From Solimonas fluminis (GTDB lineage Bacteria; Pseudomonadota; Gammaproteobacteria; Nevskiales; Nevskiaceae): DNA of 64,000 nucleotides. The translations under genes and the position numbers were made by a program. Position 1 is the stretch's first letter; each line of letters opens with the position of its first letter. The DNA is taken from NCBI RefSeq assembly GCF_002930645.1, contig NZ_PSNW01000006.1:186001-250000 (forward strand), written 5' to 3'. Under the pieces are notes generated by a model that was not told the origin of the DNA, made no database searches, and was given only the letters and a program-made list of their open reading frames with translations. Below, piece after piece: positions 20,575-29,677 of this stretch.

Positions 20575-22089
20575 TCAGGCCTTGGCCTGCGCGCCGATGC
20601 GGCGCACGATGTCGCTGGTGCTGAAGCCCTCCACCAGCGGCACCAGCTCGACGCGGCCGCCCCAGCTGCGGACTTCCGGCGCGCCGACGACGGTGGCCTC
20701 GGTGTAGTCTCCGCCCTTGACCAGCACGTCGGGCCGGATGGCCTTGATCACGTCGATCGGCGTGGGCTCGTCGAAGATCACGACGGCGTCGGTCGCCGCC
20801 AGCGCCGACAGCAGGCGGGCGCGCTGCTGTTCGCCGATGATCGGGCGGGTGGGCCCCTTGAGCCGGGAGACCGAGGCGTCGCTGTTGATGCCCACCACCA
20901 GCCGGGTGCCGAATTCGCGGCACTGTTCCAGCAGGGTGACGTGGCCGACATGGACCAGGTCGAAGCAGCCATTGGTGAACACGACCTTGTCGCCCGCGGC
21001 CTGCCAGGCGGCGACCTTCTCGGCCAGCTCGGGCAGGCTCATGGCCTTGAGGTCCGAGCCGTCCTTGTTCCGGGCGCGCAGTTCCGACAGCAGCTCGCCG
21101 GCCGAGGCCGGCACGGTGCCGACCTTGGCCACGACGATGCCGGCGGCGAGGTTGGCGAGGCTGGCGGCCTGCTCCGGCGGCACGCCGCTGGCGGCGCAGA
21201 GCGCCAGCGTGGCGATCACGGTATCGCCGGCACCCGACACATCGAAGACCTGGCGGGCGACGGCCGGCGCATGGTGGCGGCGGTCCGGCCACAGCAGGCA
21301 GATGCCCTTCTCGCTCATGGTGACCGTGAGATGCGACAGGCCCAGCTGCTCGACGTAGCGCTGGCCGTGGTTCAGCTCTTCCTCGACATCGCCGTGGACG
21401 CCGGTGGCCAGCGCCAGTTCGCCGCGGTTGGGGCAGATGGTGGTGGCACCGGCGTAGCGCGAGAAGTCGCGGGTCTTGGGGTCCACCAGCACCGGCACCC
21501 CGGCCTTGCGGGCCAGGGCGATGGCGCGCTGGCACACGGTCTTGGTCAGCACGCCCTTGGCGTAGTCGGAGAGGATCACGACCTGGGCCGAGGCCAGCGC
21601 GGCCTCGAAGCGCTGCAGCAGTTCCTCGTAGGCCGGGGCGGGGCGCTCGGCGGTGGATTCATGGTCCAGCCGCACGACCTGGTGCTGGCCGGCCAGCACG
21701 CGCAGCTTGGCGGTGGTGGGCGTACCGTCCACCGCAACCAGGGCGCTGTCCACTCCAGCGGCGGCCAGTTGCCGCTCCAGCAGTTCGCGGTCCGCATCGC
21801 GTCCGGTGAATCCGACCAGCGTGGCCCGGGCCCCCATGGCGACGACGTTCATGGCGACGTTGGCCGCGCCGCCCGGCTGTTCGCTGCTGCGGTCGGCACG
21901 CACCACCGGCACGGGCGCCTCGGGGGAGATGCGCTCGACGTGGCCGTAGACGTACTTGTCCAGGATGACGTCACCCAGGATCAGGACCTTGGTCTGCGGC
22001 CACCGCCGCGCGATGGTGTCCTGCAAGTAATGCACTTCGTCCCTCAAAAGACTGATCTCCTGACCATGGCGCGGACCGGCGCCCATCAT
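20575..22089 (-). CDS. hldE: Bifunctional heptose-7-phosphate kinase / heptose-1-phosphate adenylyltransferase
   Basis: A 504-residue enzyme making ADP-heptose for the LPS inner core. The N-terminal ribokinase-like domain (to about residue 335) has the GGAANVAMNVVAMGA substrate loop, VILSDYAKGVLT, and the anion-hole motif DVSGAGDTVIATL. The C-terminal nucleotidyltransferase domain has TNGCFDLVHVGHVTLLEQ near residue 364 and VKGGDYTEATVVG near 455. An N-terminal extension of about 30 residues precedes the kinase fold. It is first in the hldE-gmhB-AGE epimerase operon. Confidence 0.95.
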   Translation of the reverse strand: MMGAGPRHGQEISLLRDEVHYLQDTIARRWPQTKVLILGDVILDKYVYGHVERISPEAPVPVVRADRSSEQPGGAANVAMNVVAMGARATLVGFTGRDADRELLERQLAAAGVDSALVAVDGTPTTAKLRVLAGQHQVVRLDHESTAERPAPAYEELLQRFEAALASAQVVILSDYAKGVLTKTVCQRAIALARKAGVPVLVDPKTRDFSRYAGATTICPNRGELALATGVHGDVEEELNHGQRYVEQLGLSHLTVTMSEKGICLLWPDRRHHAPAVARQVFDVSGAGDTVIATLALCAASGVPPEQAASLANLAAGIVVAKVGTVPASAGELLSELRARNKDGSDLKAMSLPELAEKVAAWQAAGDKVVFTNGCFDLVHVGHVTLLEQCREFGTRLVVGINSDASVSRLKGPTRPIIGEQQRARLLSALAATDAVVIFDEPTPIDVIKAIRPDVLVKGGDYTEATVVGAPEVRSWGGRVELVPLVEGFSTSDIVRRIGAQAKA

Positions 22090-22117
22090 CCTTGATTTGC
22101 GCCGGCATTCCCAATGG

Positions 22118-22918
22118 TCATGCCGCCACGGCCTGCCGCAGGCGCAGGGCGATCAGGGCGGCCATGACCAGCCCCGTCAGCACGATGAAGGCACGCAGCC
22201 GCGCCGGCGGGATGCGGCTTGCCCAGCGCGCTCCGGCATAGCCGCCGGCGGTGGCGAACAGCATCATCCACAGCGCCGGGCCCCAGCGCAGGGCCTCACC
22301 GGCGGCGTACAGGACCACGGCGATGGCGGTGAGCACGCCGGACACGAGGTTCTTGAGCGCATTGGCGCGGTGGAGTTCGCGCAGCCCCAGCAGGGACAGC
22401 GCGGCCAGCAGGAGGATGCCCAGGCCGCCGTTGAAGTAGCCGCCGTAGACGCAGACGGCCAGTATCACCGCGGCGGCGATGGCCTGGGGCACGGCGGCCG
22501 GGGCCCGCTGCAGGCCCGGCTGCAGCGCGAACAGCAGGGTCGCCGCCAGCAGCAGCAGCGGCGCGACGCCGGCGAACAGGCGGTCCGGGGTGAGCAGCAG
22601 CAGGGCGGCACCGGCACTGCCTCCGAGCAGGGCCAGGCCCAGCAGGGAAGGCAGGCCCAGGCCGGCCGGCGCCTGCAGGTCGCGCCGCGAGGCCCAGGCG
22701 GCGCTGAGGTAGCCCGGCAACAGGGCGGCGGTGCCGGTGGCGTTGGCTGCCACCGGGGGGACGCCGGCCGCCATCAGGGCCGGCAGGGTCAGGAAGCTGC
22801 CGCCGCCGGCCAAGGCATTCAGGCCACCGGCCAGGAAGGCGGCGCCGGCCAGCAGGGCGGCCTCGGGGAGCGTCACGGGAGCCTGCCCGGGACGATTGGC
22901 CCCGGCAATCGAAGCCAT
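22118..22918 (-). CDS. TauE/SafE family sulfite/anion exporter-like membrane protein
   Basis: A 266-residue inner-membrane protein with about eight helices. The two internally repeated signatures are visible: AGGLNALAGGGSFLTLPALMAAGVPPVAANATGTAALLPG near residues 30-68, and GLRELHRANALKNLVSG near 180. This is the TauE/SafE fold, proposed to move sulfite or sulfonates; the substrate is unknown here. It is divergent from the DUF2061 gene, with a Fur box only 21 bp upstream of its start, so iron control is possible. Confidence 0.88.
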   Translation of the reverse strand: MASIAGANRPGQAPVTLPEAALLAGAAFLAGGLNALAGGGSFLTLPALMAAGVPPVAANATGTAALLPGYLSAAWASRRDLQAPAGLGLPSLLGLALLGGSAGAALLLLTPDRLFAGVAPLLLLAATLLFALQPGLQRAPAAVPQAIAAAVILAVCVYGGYFNGGLGILLLAALSLLGLRELHRANALKNLVSGVLTAIAVVLYAAGEALRWGPALWMMLFATAGGYAGARWASRIPPARLRAFIVLTGLVMAALIALRLRQAVAA

Positions 22919-22938
22919 AGGAACAAATCAATGGCGTC

Positions 22939-22957
22939 AATATTGATAATCATTATC
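22939..22957. promoter_or_regulatory. Fur box
   Basis: The 19-base site matches the E. coli Fur consensus GATAATGATAATCATTATC at 17 of 19 positions. Its core TGATAATCATTATCA (22944-22958) is a perfect 7-1-7 palindrome. It lies between the divergent TauE-like gene and the DUF2061 gene, close enough to both starts to repress either. Confidence 0.85.
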
Positions 22958-22987
22958 ATCTTTATCCAGTCAACCAGGAGAACCGCC

Positions 22988-23206
22988 ATGATCAAGACCC
23001 TGAGCTTCGGTGCGATGCACATCAGCGTCGCGTTCCTGGTCGTGTGGGCCATGACCGGCAGCTGGATGACCGGCGGCCTGGTCGCCCTGGTGGAGCCTTG
23101 CATCAATACCGTCGCCTACCACTTCCACGAAAAGGTCTGGAAGCGCCGCGGCGAGCAGGAAGCGGCCGGCGCCGGCCGCGCGGGCTGGCTGGCCCACAGC
23201 CACTAG
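22988..23206 (+). CDS. DUF2061 small membrane protein
   Basis: A 72-residue protein: MIKTLSFGAMHISVAFLVVW, then GSWMTGGLVALVEPCINTVAYHFHEKVWKRR. The KT-SFG-MH and ALVEP-NT-AY-FHEKVW elements are those of DUF2061 (two helices, function unknown). It has a clear ribosome site (CAGGAGA) and starts 30 bp after the Fur box, so it is probably induced under iron limitation. Its C-terminus (EQEAAGAGRAGWLAHSH) is a non-conserved tail. It converges tightly (4 bp) with the next gene. Confidence 0.82.
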   Translation: MIKTLSFGAMHISVAFLVVWAMTGSWMTGGLVALVEPCINTVAYHFHEKVWKRRGEQEAAGAGRAGWLAHSH

Positions 23207-23210
23207 ACGG

Positions 23211-23771
23211 TCAGTAGCCCGGGGGCGGGTAGTCCCCGGAAGGTGGCGGAGGCGGCTCCGGCCATGGTGCGGGAGCGGCTTCGGCCGGCGGCGGCGCCGG
23301 GATCGGCGGCGTGGGGGCCGGGTCTGCCGCCGGCACGGGAGCGGCCGGGGGCCGCTGGATGGGCGCCGGCTGCGGGGAAGCGGGCGGCGGGTTGCGCTCC
23401 GCCATCAGCACCAGCACGCCCTCCTTGGTCCTGACCAGCTTGCCGGACACCGCCAGCGGCACCTTGCTGCTGCTGTTTCGCATATCCATGATCGAGGCGC
23501 CCGCGGCACGCCCGTTGACCCAGACGCATTCGGTCTCGCCGGTCAGCATCCAGTCGTTGTTCGAAACCGGCGGTGCGCCCAGGCAGCTGCCCTCGCGCTG
23601 GCGCGGCAGGCCCGACAGCGTGATGCGCTTGCCGACCTGATTCGCCAGCTGGGGGGCGGCCAGGTCCACCGGCACGGCCTGGCCCGGCGTGAAGGTGAGC
23701 AGTTGTTCCTTGGTAGGTCCGCTGGCGCAGGCGGCCAGCAGCAGGGCGAGCAGGGCGGTCGGGCGTGTCAT
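23211..23771 (-). CDS. Hypothetical lipoprotein with Pro-rich tail
   Basis: A 186-residue secreted protein with lipobox LLLAAC (Cys15). A small domain follows to about residue 125, with VGKRITLSGLPRQREGSCLG and a CVWVNG Cys that may pair. A Pro/Ala repeat tail of about 60 residues ends DYPPPGY. I do not recognise the domain. Its beta-rich pattern (KRITLSG, VPLAVSGKLV) hints at an OB-like fold. The tail may span peptidoglycan. It is monocistronic. Confidence 0.7.
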   Translation of the reverse strand: MTRPTALLALLLAACASGPTKEQLLTFTPGQAVPVDLAAPQLANQVGKRITLSGLPRQREGSCLGAPPVSNNDWMLTGETECVWVNGRAAGASIMDMRNSSSKVPLAVSGKLVRTKEGVLVLMAERNPPPASPQPAPIQRPPAAPVPAADPAPTPPIPAPPPAEAAPAPWPEPPPPPSGDYPPPGY

Positions 23772-23873
23772 GGTCGTTCTATGAATCCGGCGATGAATCC
23801 GGTCTGGCGATTGTAAGGCCGGCGCGGATCGCCGCTACTCTATGCGCAGAAAACTTCAGGATGGAGGAGAACG

Positions 23874-25355
23874 ATGATTTCCGCAGCGGATTACGCAGGC
23901 CATGACGCACTGGGCCTGGCCGGGCTGGTGGCCCGGGGCGAGACCACGGCGGCGGAACTGCTGGAAGCCGCCCTGGCGCGTGCCGCGGAGGTCAATCCGA
24001 GGATCAACGCCATCAACATCCCGATGCACGAGATCGGCCGCGCCCGGGCGCGCGAGGCGCTGCAGGGGCCGTTCGCCGGCGTGCCCTTCCTGATCAAGGA
24101 CATCGTGCAGGACTACGGCGGCGTTCCGGCCAGTTCCGGCTGCACGCCGCTGCGCGACTGGAAAGCGCCCTCCCATGCCGCGATCACGCAGCGTTTCCTC
24201 GACGCCGGCCTGGTGATCTTCGGCAAGACGGCCACGCCGGAACTGGCGCTGAAGGGCATCACCGAATCGCGCGCCTGGGGTATCACGCGCAATCCCTGGA
24301 ACCTGGACCACACGCCGGGCGGCTCTTCCGGCGGCGCGGCGGCGGCGGTGGCGGCCGGCATCGTGCCGATGGCGGGTGCCAATGACGGCGGCGGCTCGAT
24401 CCGCATCCCCGCCGCTTGCTGCGGACTGTTTGGCCTGCGTCCCTCGCGCGGCCGCGTGCCCCTGGGGCCGCGCATGGGGGAGGCCTGGGAAGGAGCCAAC
24501 AGCGACCTGGTGGTGTCGCGCAGCGTGCGCGACAGCGCCGCGATGCTGGATGCGCTGCAGGGTCCGGATGTCGGCTCGCCCTTCGAGATCCGCGCGCCGG
24601 AGAGGCCGTACCTGGACGAGCTGCAGCGCGAGCCGGGCCGGCTGCGGGTGGCCTTCTGCACCCGCTCGCCGCTGGGCACGCCGGTGGACCCGCAGCATGT
24701 CGAGGCGGTGCGGCGGGCCGCGAAGCTGCTGGAGTCGCTGGGCCACCATGTCGAGGAGGCGGAGCCGCAGGTGGATGGACCGCTGCTGGCGCGCTGCTTC
24801 ATCACCATGTACATGGGCAATGTCGCGGCCAGCGTCGCCGAGATCCGCGCGCTGACCGGCTGCGCCGAGAGCGAATTCGAGCCGGACACCCGCGTCTTCG
24901 CCCAGGCCGGCCGCGCCCTGGATGCCGGGGAGTACGTGCGCCGGCGCCGCCTGTGGAACGACTTCGCCCGCGCCCTCGGCCGCTTCTTCCAGAGCCATGA
25001 CCTGTACCTGACGCCGACGCTGGCCTGCCCGCCGGTGCGCATCGGCGAGCTGGACCAGCCGGCGGCGCTGCGCGCGGCGCAGAAGCTGGTGCTGGGGCTG
25101 CGCGGCGGCGGCCTGCTGCTGCGCAGCGGCATGGTGGAGCAGATCGCCACCGAGAGCCTGGCCAAGGTGCCGTTCACGCAGTTGTCGAACCTCACCGGGA
25201 CGCCGTCGATGTCGGTGCCGCTGTACCAGACCGCGGAGGGGCTGCCGCTGGGACTGCAGTTCGTGGCGCCATTCGGCGAGGAGGGGCGCTTGCTGCGCCT
25301 GGCGGCGCAGCTGGAGCGCGCGCTGCCCTGGTTCGGCCGCGTGCCCTCGTTGTGA
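23874..25355 (+). CDS. Amidase-signature family amidase
   Basis: A 493-residue amide hydrolase. The Ser-cisSer-Lys triad is intact: Lys75 in VPFLIKDIVQD, Ser151 in TPGGSSGGAAAAV and nucleophile Ser175 in NDGGGSIRIPAACCG. It is most like the 6-aminohexanoate-cyclic-dimer hydrolase/long-chain amidase subgroup, but the substrate is open. A good ribosome site (GGAGGAGA) precedes the ATG. Its stop overlaps the GTG start of glnE by 4 bases, so the two are co-translated, an odd pairing with a nitrogen regulator. Confidence 0.9.
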   Translation: MISAADYAGHDALGLAGLVARGETTAAELLEAALARAAEVNPRINAINIPMHEIGRARAREALQGPFAGVPFLIKDIVQDYGGVPASSGCTPLRDWKAPSHAAITQRFLDAGLVIFGKTATPELALKGITESRAWGITRNPWNLDHTPGGSSGGAAAAVAAGIVPMAGANDGGGSIRIPAACCGLFGLRPSRGRVPLGPRMGEAWEGANSDLVVSRSVRDSAAMLDALQGPDVGSPFEIRAPERPYLDELQREPGRLRVAFCTRSPLGTPVDPQHVEAVRRAAKLLESLGHHVEEAEPQVDGPLLARCFITMYMGNVAASVAEIRALTGCAESEFEPDTRVFAQAGRALDAGEYVRRRRLWNDFARALGRFFQSHDLYLTPTLACPPVRIGELDQPAALRAAQKLVLGLRGGGLLLRSGMVEQIATESLAKVPFTQLSNLTGTPSMSVPLYQTAEGLPLGLQFVAPFGEEGRLLRLAAQLERALPWFGRVPSL

Positions 25356-28165
25356 GCGGCACGGCGGAGCTGCTGGCCCGTCTCCGGGCCCAGGATGCCG
25401 CGCTCGCCGAGGCGGCGGTTCGCGCCTGCGCCGCCAGTCCCTTCGTGGCGGAGGCGCTGGCCTGGATGCTGGACCGGGGCATGGCCCTGGAGGAGCTGCG
25501 CCGCGTCCGCGAGCCGGGGCAGACGGCCGGGCGCATCCGGGAGGCGACGCGGGAGCTGGCCGAGGAGGCCGACATGCAGCGGGCGCTGCGCCGGCTGCGG
25601 CGCGAGGACATGGCGCGCATCGCCTTCCGCGACCTGGCCGGCTGGGCGCCGCTGGACGAGACGCTGGGCGATCTCTCCGACCTCGCCGACGCCTGCTGCG
25701 AGGCGGCCCTGCGCTTTGCCGAGCGCCGGCTGCAGGGCCGCCACGGACGGCCGCTGGACGAACGCGGCGGGGAAAGCCGCCCGGTGGTGCTGGGCATGGG
25801 CAAGCTCGGCGGGCGCGAGCTGAACTTCTCCTCCGACATCGACCTGATCTTCTGCTACACGCAGGGAGGCGAGACCGACGGCGCGCGGCCGCTGAGCAAC
25901 GGCGAGTACTTCGGCCGGCTGACGCAGGAGACCGGCAAGCTGCTGTCGGCCCGCACCGAGGACGGTTTCGTGTTCCGGGTGGACACGATGCTGCGGCCTT
26001 TCGGTTCGGCCGGGGCGCTGGCGGCGTCCTTCGCCGCGATGGAGGAGTACTACCAGGTGCACGGCCGCGAATGGGAGCGCTACGCGCTGATCAAGGCGCG
26101 GCCGGTGGCCGGAGACATCGAGGCTGGCCAGGCATTGCTGCGCACGCTGCGGCCCTTCGTCTACCGCCGCTACCTGGACTACAACGCCATCGGCAGCCTG
26201 CGCGAACTCAAGCGGTTGATCGAGGACGACGTCAAGCGCAAGGGCATGGACGACAACGTCAAGCTCGGCCCGGGCGGTATCCGCGAGCTGGAGTTCATCG
26301 TGCAGTCCTTCCAGCTGGTGCGCGGCGGCAACGAAACCCCATTGCGCGATGCACGGCTGCGGCCGGTGCTGCGCTACCTCGGCGAGGCCGGCCACCTGCC
26401 ATCGCAGACGGCGATGCGGCTGGACGAGTGCTATGTCTACCTGCGCCGGCTGGAGAACGCGATCCAGATGTACGGCGACGAGCAGGCCCATGCGCTGCCG
26501 GCGGACGAGGCGCGCCGCGCCGCGCTCTGCGCGGCCATGGGCAACGCCGACTGGTGCGGCCTGCTGGAGGAGCTGGACGCGGTGCGCGGCTTCGTGCAGC
26601 AACAGTTCGGCCGTGTGTTCGCCGAGTCGCAGAAGGGGCGTGACGAAGGGCCGCTGGCGCGGCTGGTGGCGGGCCTCTGGAGCGGCCAGCTCGATCCGGG
26701 CGATGCCGCCGACGGCCTCTACGGGGCAGGGTACCAGCAGTCGCCCAAGGAACTGGTCGATGACCTGGAGACGCTGAAGGGATTGCGCCTGGTAAGAGCC
26801 ATGCGCGAGGAAACCCTGCTGAAGCTCCAGCAGCTGCTGGCCCAACTGCTGGAGGAAGCCCTGCAGCAGCCGCAGCCAGCGGTGGCGCTCAAGCGCGCCC
26901 TGCGCATCATCCAGGCGGTGGTCGGCCGCTCCACCTACCTGACGCTGCTGCGCGAGAGCGACGGCACGCGCCAGCAACTGCTCGGGCTCTGCGCCGCCAG
27001 CCCCTGGCTCACCGATTTCATCGCCCAGTCGCCGGTGCTGCTCGACAGCCTGCTCGACCCGCGCACCCTGTACGCGCCGCCGGAGAAGGAGGAACTGTTC
27101 GAGGACCTGCGCCGGCGCGCGCAGGAGATCGAAGGGCAGGGTACCGAGGCGGCCATGGACCTGCTGCGCCGCTACCAGAAGGAGATGACCCTGCGCATCG
27201 CCGCGGCGGACCTGATGCATGCGCTGCCCCTGGTCAAGGTCAGCGACCGGCTGACCTGGCTGGCGGAGGCCATCGTCGCCCAGGCGCTGCGCTTCACCTG
27301 GGCCGAGATGGCGGCCCAGTACGGCGAGCCGCGGCGCCGCGACGGCAGCCCCTTCGGTTTCGGCGTGATCGCCTATGGCAAGTTTGGCGGCATCGAGCTG
27401 GGCTACGGCTCGGACCTCGACCTGGTCTTCGTGCACGACTGCGATGCGCTGGATGAGGACAGCCAGGGTGGTGCGCGGCCGCTCAACAACGGCGCCTGGT
27501 ATGCCCGCCTGGCCCAGCGCCTGATCAACAGCCTGGCCACCCAGACGCCGGCCGGCCGCGCCTACGAAGTGGACATGCAGCTGCGGCCCAGCGGCGCCTC
27601 CGGCCTGCTGGTGACCAGCCTGGACGGCTTTGCCGACTACCAGCGCAGCTCCGCCTGGACCTGGGAGCACCAGGCCCTCACGCGGGCGCGCTACATCGCC
27701 GGTCCGGAAGCGATGGGGGAGGCCTTCGAGGCGGTGCGACAGGAAATCCTCTGCCGCCCGCGCGATGTCGCCACGCTGCGTGGCCAGGTCGTGGAGATGC
27801 GCGCCAGGATGCGCGGCAGCCTGGACAAGTCCAGCGCCGAGTCCTGGGACATCAAGCAGGGCGAGGGGGGGCTCATCGACATCGAATTCGTCACCCAGTA
27901 CCTGGTGCTGCGCGATGCCAGCCGCGATGCGGGCGTGGTTGAATACAGCGACAATTGGCGCCAGCTGGATGCGCTGGAGCGGGCCGGCAGCATCAGCACC
28001 GGCAGCAAGCAGGCGTTGATCGACTGCTACCGCGCCTACCGTGGCTTTGTCCATGTCCGCTCGCTGCAGAACCAGCCGGCACAGGCACCGGCCGACCGCT
28101 TCGCGGCGGAACGGGAGGCGGTCCGGGCGATCTGGAGGCAGTTGCTGGTCGATGTGCGGGATTGA
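25352..28165 (+). CDS. glnE: Bifunctional glutamine synthetase adenylyltransferase / deadenylylase
   Basis: A 937-residue enzyme that adds and removes AMP on glutamine synthetase in response to PII. Two nucleotidyltransferase domains are present with their signatures: GMGKLGGRELNFSSDIDLIF near residue 150 (removing half) and YGKFGGIELGYGSDLDLVF near 675 (adding half). The length is normal (about 945 in E. coli). It starts at GTG 25352, overlapping the amidase stop. In many pseudomonads glnE is followed by ilvE; here the surface-glycan locus lies between them. Confidence 0.95.
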   Translation: MSGTAELLARLRAQDAALAEAAVRACAASPFVAEALAWMLDRGMALEELRRVREPGQTAGRIREATRELAEEADMQRALRRLRREDMARIAFRDLAGWAPLDETLGDLSDLADACCEAALRFAERRLQGRHGRPLDERGGESRPVVLGMGKLGGRELNFSSDIDLIFCYTQGGETDGARPLSNGEYFGRLTQETGKLLSARTEDGFVFRVDTMLRPFGSAGALAASFAAMEEYYQVHGREWERYALIKARPVAGDIEAGQALLRTLRPFVYRRYLDYNAIGSLRELKRLIEDDVKRKGMDDNVKLGPGGIRELEFIVQSFQLVRGGNETPLRDARLRPVLRYLGEAGHLPSQTAMRLDECYVYLRRLENAIQMYGDEQAHALPADEARRAALCAAMGNADWCGLLEELDAVRGFVQQQFGRVFAESQKGRDEGPLARLVAGLWSGQLDPGDAADGLYGAGYQQSPKELVDDLETLKGLRLVRAMREETLLKLQQLLAQLLEEALQQPQPAVALKRALRIIQAVVGRSTYLTLLRESDGTRQQLLGLCAASPWLTDFIAQSPVLLDSLLDPRTLYAPPEKEELFEDLRRRAQEIEGQGTEAAMDLLRRYQKEMTLRIAAADLMHALPLVKVSDRLTWLAEAIVAQALRFTWAEMAAQYGEPRRRDGSPFGFGVIAYGKFGGIELGYGSDLDLVFVHDCDALDEDSQGGARPLNNGAWYARLAQRLINSLATQTPAGRAYEVDMQLRPSGASGLLVTSLDGFADYQRSSAWTWEHQALTRARYIAGPEAMGEAFEAVRQEILCRPRDVATLRGQVVEMRARMRGSLDKSSAESWDIKQGEGGLIDIEFVTQYLVLRDASRDAGVVEYSDNWRQLDALERAGSISTGSKQALIDCYRAYRGFVHVRSLQNQPAQAPADRFAAEREAVRAIWRQLLVDVRD

Positions 28166-28285
28166 CCGGAAGCTGCGGGGCGGTTCGCGGATGGAGGCTC
28201 CGGCTGGTTCGAGCGGGAAGCGGCGGGGCGGTGGCGCTGCCGGAAAGACAACTAACGATCACAATCAGCAATCAGGGATTTCGGC

Positions 28286-28867
28286 ATGCCGATCGAGGGA
28301 AAGCGTTATCTGCGGGCCAGGAAGCTGCTGTCGGACGTGACGGCACAGCTGGAGGCGCTGGGCATGCAGTATCACCTGGAGGGGGGGACCCTGCTGGGCC
28401 TGGTGCGGGACGGCGACCTGATTCCCTGGGACGATGACCTGGATATCTCGCTGTCCTCGGAGCTGGCCGAGGCCTTCGTGAAGCGCGCGGCATGGCCGCT
28501 GCGGCTGCGCGGCTGGCGGGTCAGCGTGCATCGGTTCGAACGGGACGGCGTGGGCTGGAAGAGCGGCCAGATCCGCATCATCAAGATCCGCAACCGCCGC
28601 TGGATCTTCCTGCGCGGCAGCCTTTGCCTGGACGTCTTCCCGAAGTATCAGGTGGGCCAGGACGTATTCTGGACGGCAAAGAAGAAAGTCATGCGCGCCC
28701 CGGCCCGGTTCTATCAAGGCTGCGGCTGGATCAGCTTCCACGACAGGAAGCTGGCAATCCCGCTGGCCCATGAAGAGTACCTGTCGCTGAAGTACGGCGA
28801 CTGGCGGACTCCGGTCAGGCAGTGGAACTGTGCGGTGAACGAGGGAACCGTGGTCGGCGACCTGTAG
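28286..28867 (+). CDS. LicD-family phosphotransferase-like protein (1)
   Basis: A 193-residue soluble protein with the LicD core: YHLEGGTLLGLVRDGDLIPWDDDLDI at residues about 31-56. The GGTLLG and IPWDDDLDI elements are the nucleotide- and metal-binding parts of this nucleotidyltransferase-like fold. LicD proteins place phosphocholine or a similar phospho-alcohol from a CDP donor on a surface sugar. It is shorter than typical LicD (about 265). Its paralogue is at 30099-30710. The neighbours make CDP-activated donors. The start ATG 28286 lacks a strong ribosome site. Confidence 0.82.
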   Translation: MPIEGKRYLRARKLLSDVTAQLEALGMQYHLEGGTLLGLVRDGDLIPWDDDLDISLSSELAEAFVKRAAWPLRLRGWRVSVHRFERDGVGWKSGQIRIIKIRNRRWIFLRGSLCLDVFPKYQVGQDVFWTAKKKVMRAPARFYQGCGWISFHDRKLAIPLAHEEYLSLKYGDWRTPVRQWNCAVNEGTVVGDL

Positions 28868-28870
28868 CCT

Positions 28871-28888
28871 GGCGGGATTCGCCCCGCC
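28871..28888. terminator. Weak hairpin between convergent genes
   Basis: GGCGGG and CCCGCC form a 6-bp stem with a 6-base loop in the 26-bp gap between LicD-like gene 1 and the convergent cytidylyltransferase. There is no T-run. Confidence 0.35.
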
Positions 28889-28893
28889 GGTTC

Positions 28894-29289
28894 CTAGTTG
28901 CCGCGCCGTACGATCTCGATGATCTCGGTCGTCGAGACCGACGGGGTGCGCGGCAGGTAGATCACCTCGCAGAGCGGCATGAGGTGATCGAAACGACCCT
29001 TCCAGTCGTCGCCCATCACCAGCACCTGCGCATCGTACTGCCGGATGTAGTCCGCCTTCAGTTCCAGCGATTCCTCGACGAACACCTGATCGACGCTGCG
29101 CAGGGACTCGATGATGCGAATCCGGTCGGCCTGCCGGTAGATCGGATAGCGCTGCTTCTTGCTGTAGTTCAGCTCATCGGAGGACACGCCCACCGTGAGG
29201 TGGTCGCCGAGCGCGCGCGCGCGCTCCAGGATCAGGATGTGGCCGACGTGGAGGACGTCGAAGGTGCCGAAGGTAATGACTCGCCGCAT
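28894..29289 (-). CDS. TagD-like glycerol-3-phosphate cytidylyltransferase (1)
   Basis: A 131-residue enzyme joining CTP and a phospho-alcohol to give CDP-alcohol. It begins RRVITFGTFDVLHVGHILIL, holding the HxGH nucleotide site (HVGH at about 14-17). It ends YLPRTPSVSTTEIIE, the RTxxxSTT signature of the TagD/CCT group. Size matches TagD (129). The ATG at 29289 gives the family N-terminus; longer frames add unrelated residues. The acceptor is most likely glycerol-3-phosphate, with ethanolamine or ribitol phosphate as alternatives. It is divergent from cytidylyltransferase 2. Confidence 0.85.
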   Translation of the reverse strand: MRRVITFGTFDVLHVGHILILERARALGDHLTVGVSSDELNYSKKQRYPIYRQADRIRIIESLRSVDQVFVEESLELKADYIRQYDAQVLVMGDDWKGRFDHLMPLCEVIYLPRTPSVSTTEIIEIVRRGN

Positions 29290-29677
29290 CCGTGTACCTG
29301 TAGTCGGGGATTGCCCGGGTGTCCTGGTTTTTTTGTGTATTGGCGCCATGCCTTCGTCGGCGCTCTCCACTCGGCAGGACCGCTGCCGGCGGGGACTGTC
29401 CTCGAGCCGCGGCATGCGTGGAGGCTGGCCTGCAAGGGGCGTGGCTGCCGTTTGGCAGCCGGAACAATAGCGCGCTAGTGCACGGTTTCCAAGCGCCGCA
29501 GCCGCTACAATTGCTCTGCCGGTCGGGGGATCGGCATTGCTGGAGGGGGCGGCTTGGCGCTGGCTGTCGCAGCGCCGGGCCGGGGGGCATGCATCGCAGG
29601 TGGAAAGAGGCGGCTGTTCCACTTGACGGCCGTTCAGGCCGATGGCATGCGGAATGCGTCAGGGGGCATCGGGGAAA
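29290..29677. other. Gene-free divergent promoter region between the two cytidylyltransferases
   Basis: These 388 bp carry no gene I can support. There is a small hairpin at 29443-29460 (GGCTGCC / GGCAGCC, loop GTTT) and a TACAAT at 29506-29511 that could be a -10 for the rightward unit. A run of seven T at about 29330-29336 lies toward the leftward gene. Confidence 0.5.

Noticed and set aside
24113-28054. A 1313-codon open frame on the minus strand opposite amidase and glnE
   Set aside because: It is antisense to two clear genes and has the biased composition of a GC-rich shadow frame. It shows no family motif.
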